In this document: positions 59,201-64,000 of the stretch, in pieces
Numbering within the stretch: the first letter of the stretch is position 1
Layout of the letters: every line of letters starts with the position of its first letter
DNA from: Dioszegia crocea
Taxonomy: Eukaryota; Basidiomycota; Tremellomycetes; Tremellales; Bulleribasidiaceae
Assembly (NCBI GenBank): GCA_001600615.1
Contig: BCKK01000008.1
Span: forward strand, 620,001 to 684,000
DNA: 64,000 nt
Reading direction: 5' to 3'
Notes under the pieces: generated by a model
Database searches by the model: none
What the model was told of the DNA's origin: nothing
What the model saw: only the letters and a program-made list of their open reading frames with translations
Translations under genes and position numbers: made by a program

Positions 59201-59626
59201 TAATGTCGAGATCCATCTGTATACGTCAGCTTGGCCGATACAGTCCATGCCAAACACTCACCACTGGCGAAGCTATCAGGATGTCCACAGCCCTGGTTAG
59301 GAACCGACGGATTTCCAGAACGTGCATCTGCTTGGTTTTGTTCCGGATGCCGCCAACCGCTTGAGCCATCTCCGATTTCATTGCCAAGATACCTGCCGCA
59401 GCAGAAGACTCAGGCGCATCTTTCTCGTCGCCCTGAAATTCTGATGACTGGGATGGGACGATTTCAGCCGCAGTGACTGTATCCGAACGCCCATTGTCGG
59501 AATTCGCTCCAGCGCTGTTATTGGCCAGGGCGGCCTTGATTTGCGACAAGAGGTCGGTGTCTAAACTTTGGAATGTCAGCAACGGTCTCGACGATCAGGA
59601 CAGGCGCGCGCGACTCACCAGTCCAT
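56205..59626 (-). CDS. STT4: Phosphatidylinositol 4-kinase III alpha (Stt4), C-terminal half
   Basis: Makes PI4P at the plasma membrane. Exons in gene order: 59626-59619, 59565-59262, 59216-59017, 58968-58750, 58703-58554, 58505-58187, 58139-57933, 57885-57708, 57672-57569, 57533-56976, 56932-56686, 56639-56270, 56223-56205, giving 960 residues. The catalytic domain is complete: GDDCRQDVLALQ, CGVIDVVPNAT, D814-RHNGNIM, HI-DFGFLFDIGPGG, GFPSFQGE and the family C-terminus FQYRQNGIPYR. Upstream is the helical PIK region (MLRKAWRLNPAMAIHMCERF, LPVWAAVPPV). Stt4/PI4KA proteins are normally about 1900-2100 residues; the N-terminal half (alpha-solenoid) is absent and the next gene starts 185 bases away on the other strand. 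The first exon has just 8 nt and its ATG is uncertain. The last intron has an unusual GTCTCT donor. Confidence 0.88.
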
Positions 59627-59810
59627 ACTCAATTCTATACTCTGTGAGTAGAAAGAGAAGTAGATGGTGAGAGCAAAGGCCCGCCTCCTTGTCGACACTT
59701 TGGCTCGTGACGTAATATCTCGTAACCACCCTTCTCTCACCCAACGACAACAAATGGCTGCCTCGGAGTGACTGACTCTTCCTTACTCATCATATATCAA
59801 GATATACAGC

Positions 59811-60922
59811 ATGTCTTCCAGCTCGAGACCCACTGGGGGCCCATCTGGAACACCTTCGTCATCGGCAGCGAAACCGGATAGGCTTTATATCGGTAATCTA
59901 TCTCCAACGATAGATGAGTACACCCTGATCCAAGTTTTGCAGCGGTATGGGAGTATCACCAATCTCGACTATATGTTCCATAAGTCTGGAGCACTCAAGG
60001 GTAAACCCAGAGGCTATGCTTTTGTCCAATTCTCAAGCAAAGATGTAGGTTGCATGTTTCGCAGCAGGGAAATGTCGCTGACCGTGCCTCTTCCCTTTCG
60101 CTTCCCCCTTCTTTAAGGACGCATTAAAAGCCATGGTGAAGCTGCATGATCGATTACTGAGGGGACGGAAACTAGTTGTGACATATGCTAGCTCCGTAAG
60201 AGACATCTGCAAAGAAGTCCAAGATACTACGCTGAAACATAGGCTCCTTCTACCGACTTGCCACTCGCTTCTAAAGGTCGTCGTTCTGAACCTGCGAAGA
60301 CTACTACCTTATCCCTTCTGAAAAGTCAGAAGAGACCACATAGGTAAGCTCATGCTCCTCCATTCTCCTCATGGTGACCACAGCTGATACATCTAGTGCT
60401 GCTGCCCAAATAGCAGCCATGGAAGCCAAGCTCGCGTCGATGCAAAGCCGCAAACCCTCAGGCGAGGATTACGTCCCAGGCGAATCATTCCGCGTCTCTC
60501 CGCAAGTCGCATCGGGATCAGCCAGTCCAGCACCATATGGCCGAGGAGAGGAGGACGAGATGGATCTAGAGGAGGAATTGGGATTAGTGGAAGGGAGGAA
60601 GGCGGCGGATGATCTTGAGAGGGAAATGGCGGATGTGATGGGCGGAGCGGGAAGCGCGGCGGGGAGTCGGGTCGCGTCGAGTCTGCCCTCGCGCGATGGC
60701 ACACCTTCAACACCTGGGACAGGGGAAGCGCGGCTGGGATCCGAGGCTCGAGCGGACGCTGGCGAGACATCGCAAAAGCCATCACATCTCCCCGCTATCC
60801 CCCGAACCACACCATCTTCTGCGACACATCCAGCTCTCATATCATCCACTCGCTCTTCTCAGAAGTCGACAATTACACAACAAGGTCTGGCCAACCTACC
60901 AAAGAAACCGTCATTCCTATAG
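59811..60922 (+). CDS. RNA-binding protein, RBM18-like
   Basis: Exons 59811-60044, 60118-60195, 60243-60343, 60397-60922 give 312 residues. One RRM (about 23-105): RNP2 is RLYIGNLSP and RNP1 is KPRGYAFVQF, with DEYTLIQVLQRYGSITNLDYMFHKSG between; this arrangement and spacing resemble human RBM18 more than other RRM proteins. After the RRM comes APSTDLPLASKGRRS and a helical segment QIAAMEAKLASMQ, then an acidic, Ala/Ser/Thr/Pro-rich tail of about 170 residues. The gene is divergent from STT4 with 184 bases between starts. The RNA target is unknown. Confidence 0.8.
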
Positions 60923-60992
60923 GCTCTCCGCCAGTTGTGACTGCGACTGAGGACCCGACGTTCCTGTATTGCTTTTCGAAGAATGCATGATT

Positions 60993-62072
60993 TCATTCCT
61001 TTGAAATCAACATGGTCCAGACATCTTCTATCTTGCTTCTGTCTAACACCCACTTCTCGTTAGCACCAAACCCAAATCTCGGACCGTTGTATCCTGCTTC
61101 TACCGCCTCATCCTCAACCACGCTACTTCCAGTCATGTGTACTTCGATCCTTTTCGCCCAACTGGGGCTATCGATCATCTGCGCCACAATGGCGGGATCC
61201 ATCCCGGAGCCGGGAAGAATTGTTATACTCCTTCCTACCCGCCGCTTGAATTCTGTAGCCCATTTCGAGTATCTGAGCAACGTTCCGAATCCTTCCGAGA
61301 CGTTAGGTTCTTTTCCGCTGTCAAAGTCAGTACCGAGCGCTTGTCGACTTTTCGATCCAGTCCAAGGGGAGAACACTGACCTAGTAAGAATACGGGTTAT
61401 CCCTTCTATGGTCGCGATGGCTATTAGGTTGCACTCAGTACCATCAAGGATCCAATCCGCTTCTGCGTATGATGTCACGTCTATCGCTCGGTGAAAGGTT
61501 ACTGCGAGGGGCTTCGCGGCCGTTGCAAGTCTGCAATCGTCAGACAGGGATACATCCTTGAAGCTCGGGCCAACATACCGTCGACAAGCATCTGTGTCTA
61601 CAGTCCCGTCTTTGGTCAGGCATCCAAAGACAACACCCATTACTCCCGCTGCTTTGAACGCCATGATGTCCTGGACCATGACTTCGAGCTCACTGTCGGA
61701 GTAAACGAATGATCCGATCCGGGGTCTGATCATTGCCTGTGACTGTAAGCGTTCACCCCTCACGATAGACGTACCATCACTCTTGTTCCCGGGTACCTGT
61801 GTAGTATGGAGTTGACTAGACCGATACTAGGTGTCAGACCTCCGCCTGCCGGATCAGCCAGCAATCGACCGAAACCTCGAGGCCAAAGGGCACGCTGCTG
61901 AACAAACCATGGATCAGGTTGGAGCAGACCTCGAAACGGTTCTTGCCCTGCTGAACTATATCGATGACCCTTAAAGGGTCAGTCCTATTATTTACTGTAC
62001 ATGTCGCAAAGCTTACTTCTCGACTGACTCAAGCGAGTCGACACATACTTCGAGGGCGACCGTCCCGTACAT
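60993..62072 (-). CDS. CUTC: CutC family protein (copper homeostasis-like)
   Basis: TIM-barrel protein; bacterial CutC was linked to copper tolerance but the molecular role is unsettled. Exons in gene order: 62072-62017, 61969-61908, 61845-61775, 61736-61579, 61530-61381, 61317-60993, giving 273 residues. Motifs in order: LEVCVDSLESVEK, NRFEVCSNLIHGGGLTPS, MIRPRIGSFVYSD.ELE.M, GVVFGCLTKDGTVD, PLAVTFHRAIDV, RILTSGKEPN, ITILPGSGMDP, and VHMTGSS. Introns 4 (61578-61531, 48 nt) and 5 (61380-61318, 63 nt) are in frame without stops; removing them restores the family sequence at CRRLATAAKPL and ILTSGKEP. The start is the first Met before LEVCVDS. Intron 2 uses a GTTTGT donor. Confidence 0.9.
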
Positions 62073-62425
62073 GCCGGACGTCGACTGGAGCGAGTTAAGC
62101 AGACCTTTGCACGAAACTTTCAGTAGTCAGTAACGGCCACTCAACATAGCGGTCCAAAACCCACCAGCTATGGGTTAGGCGCGTCTTCAGAGCAGCACAG
62201 CCAAGATCGATATGTTCATAAGCAGAAGTCTCAACGAAGCCTCAATCAATTGGTGTCGACCTGTGTCGACCCAGATTATTGGACCGTGCCTGAGCGGCTA
62301 AACATCGGGTAAATCCTGTCCACCAAAAGTCGATGAGGTATGGCCATGGGGCATGGGCTGATCAACGTGTACATCTCATCTACCGGCCTTGTCTATCTGT
62401 CCTCGGTTCCGCTGCTCCAGTGAAG
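62073..62425 (+). promoter_or_regulatory. Divergent region between CutC and the ABC ATPase
   Basis: 353 bases. GTGTCGACCTGTGTCGACCC at 62253-62272 holds a 10-base direct repeat with two GTCGAC sites. The frame of the ABC gene stays open upstream to an ATG at 62333, so its N-terminus may begin there. Confidence 0.4.
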
Positions 62426-64000
62426 ATGGTCCCCAAGCTGCCTCTTGTGAAGCTTCCCCCGTTCACTACGATCCACAAGCTCGGAACACCGACTTTAACC
62501 CCCTCATCCGCTCTTCTCCGGTTCGGCGACAAGGGCTGGACAGTCCCCAATGGCTCGTCTGGCACCTCGAGCGCAAGAGGGGGCTGGGCTATCATTGGAG
62601 ATAGCGAGGGAAGGCGACTAGCTGTAGAGGTAAGTCTATTTCTTCATCCAGCGAAACGGAACTAACGCAGAAGCTAGACACTATTGAGTAGACATCGAAT
62701 CCATCCTTCACCTCCACCTCCCGGACCATTTCCATATACGACTTCCCTCCTGGCTTCAGCTGCCAAAGACTCAGACTCGTCTGTGGCTCCCTCTCGGCCT
62801 ATCCGACATCTCGCTTTCGCACGTCCACCCCCTTCAGGCGAATTCACAGACTTCACAGCCCGTTATGGCGCCTTACAAGAGGAAGACAAATTAACATTTC
62901 GCGAGACTCTCCTAGCGCTCAATCCCACTCCTTCCGAGGCTGAGATAGATCGCGTTGCGACTCTTATGCAAATCACGCATCTGCTCGATCTACCATCGGT
63001 GTCGTTCTCATCTGGCCAAACGCGGCGCGGGAGGATTGCAGCTGCGTTGCTCACGAGGCCGGTACTTCTACTACTGGAAGATCCAATGGCGGGTCTGGAT
63101 GTTGGATCACGGGCGGATGTGTCAAAAGTCCTTGGGGAGCTAGATGGGGATGGGGAGATAAGGGTTGTGCTGGTTCTGAGGGGCAAGGGGGATAGATTGC
63201 CGGATTGGGTCGGGAATGTGGTGGAAGTGCGGAAGGGAGATGTGTGGGTTGGTTCTAGGGCGGAATGGGAATCAAGAGCTGGTGAGCTGGAGACTGGAGC
63301 GAAAGTGGAGGAATTGGATTCGGAAGGGGAGATGCCAAGAGCAGACCCTGTTGCTGGAAGTGGGAAAGCTGTGGTGGAGCTTAATGGAGTGACGGTGAGC
63401 TATGGAGAGGGTACGAGGGAAGTTCTCAAGGGGATAGACTGGACAATCAGAGGGGGAGAGAAATGGCACCTTCAGGGATCAAATGGTGTGTCCCCTATAC
63501 TTGCTCAAACAGCTAGCTACCTCGCTGACTTTCCAGGATCTGGGAAAACAACCCTTCTATCCCTCATACTAGGCCATCACCCTCGCTCCTTCTCTCTCCC
63601 TCCCTCATCCCTCCAACTATTCTCCAAGCCCCGCCGTGCAATCCCCACCCCTACCCTCCGAACTCTCATCGGCCACACCTCACCAGAAATCTACGCAGCC
63701 TTCCCTCGTGGAATGGGCCTCACTGCCGCCCAGGCCGTTGGGACAGGGTTCGAGGGTGTCTTTTCCCGCCGGCCACTATCTGCCACCCAGCGAGAAAGAG
63801 TCATGCAGCTCTTGGAGTTCTGCAAGGATTATCTTATCCCGGCTAGACATAGCCACGGAGACCAAGCGATGTCGAGGGAGGATATAGCCCGGACGAACTT
63901 TGCGCATTTCACCCCTCCTCAACAGGCTCTACTGCTCTTCTTACGGGCGTTAGTGGGTCGGTCACCCCTGGTAATTCTGGATGAACCGAGTCAAGGGGTT
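62426..64000 (+). CDS. Soluble twin-domain ABC ATPase (yeast YDR061W/ModF-like), 3' end outside the window
   Basis: Exons 62426-62629, 62678-63485, 63537 to beyond 64000; about 491 residues are visible. Two nucleotide-binding domains without membrane segments, as in YDR061W and bacterial ModF. Domain 1: the loop where Walker A should be reads IIGDSEGRRLAVETLL, lacking the GxGK(S/T) residues; it has a signature SSGQTRRGRIA and Walker B LLLLEDPMAGLD. Domain 2: NGVTVSYGEGTREVLKGIDW, intact Walker A GSNGSGKTTLLSL, a signature region FTPPQQALLLFLRAL that is divergent, and Walker B LVILDEPSQG at the window edge. An upstream in-frame ATG (62333) would add 31 residues, possibly a mitochondrial presequence. 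Role unknown; family assignment firm. Confidence 0.82.

Overview
The window is nuclear DNA of a basidiomycete yeast, most likely a tremellomycete (Cryptococcus/Kwoniella-like). I infer this from gene structure and content. Coding regions are cut by many short introns (mostly 35-65 nt) with GTGAGT/GTAAGT/GTATGT donors, CTGAC/CTAAC branch sites and AG close behind. Products are typically fungal (Chs5, Met5 with a fused flavodoxin domain, Psr1, Cdc24, Sps19). No rRNA, tRNA, CRISPR array, IS element or complete transposon was recognised. All exon borders below were read by eye and checked for reading phase; none has transcript support.

Layout. 1-883: 3' end of a low-complexity gene. 1387-5577: sulfite reductase beta subunit MET5. 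6086-9414: two tandem LigB-type extradiol dioxygenase (DODA-like) genes. 9611-12001 (-): exomer subunit CHS5. 12343-13626: single-pass membrane protein. 13872-15021: Mpv17/PMP22 protein. 15090-16542 (-): a tandem pair of small, unrecognised proteins with C-terminal CaaX boxes. 16772-17205 (-): unknown 126-aa protein. 17581-18068: doubtful small gene. 18362-20515 (-): poly(A)-binding protein PAB1. 21196-23636: two membrane-protein genes. 23885-26442 (-): 715-aa disordered protein. 27626-28445: coiled-coil protein. 28852-30073: probable GPI-anchored secreted protein. 30744-33261: secreted aspartic protease with repeats. 33530-35703: unknown 667-aa protein. 36502-37257 (-): mitochondrial ribosomal uS11m. 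37561-38760 (-): peroxisomal 2,4-dienoyl-CoA reductase SPS19. 39046-39537: ABM-fold protein. 41455-45083: Cdc42 exchange factor CDC24. 45937-46833 (-): unknown, possibly tail-anchored. 47193-48310: glyoxalase I. 48779-50644 (-): PSR1-like phosphatase. 51251-55279 (-): tandem MFS transporters, the second frameshifted. 55509-55876 (-): doubtful small gene. 56205-59626 (-): PI 4-kinase STT4, C-terminal half only. 59811-60922: RBM18-like RNA-binding protein. 60993-62072 (-): CutC. 62426-64000: twin-domain ABC ATPase, cut by the window end.

Most genes are unrelated neighbours, as is usual in fungi. Three local duplications stand out: the dioxygenases, the CaaX proteins and the MFS transporters. 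Each pair keeps the same intron positions and phases. The most unusual items are the CaaX pair, the half-length STT4 with a non-consensus last intron, the one-base deletion in the second MFS gene, and several in-frame introns (PAB1, CutC) that look like coding sequence in an ORF scan.
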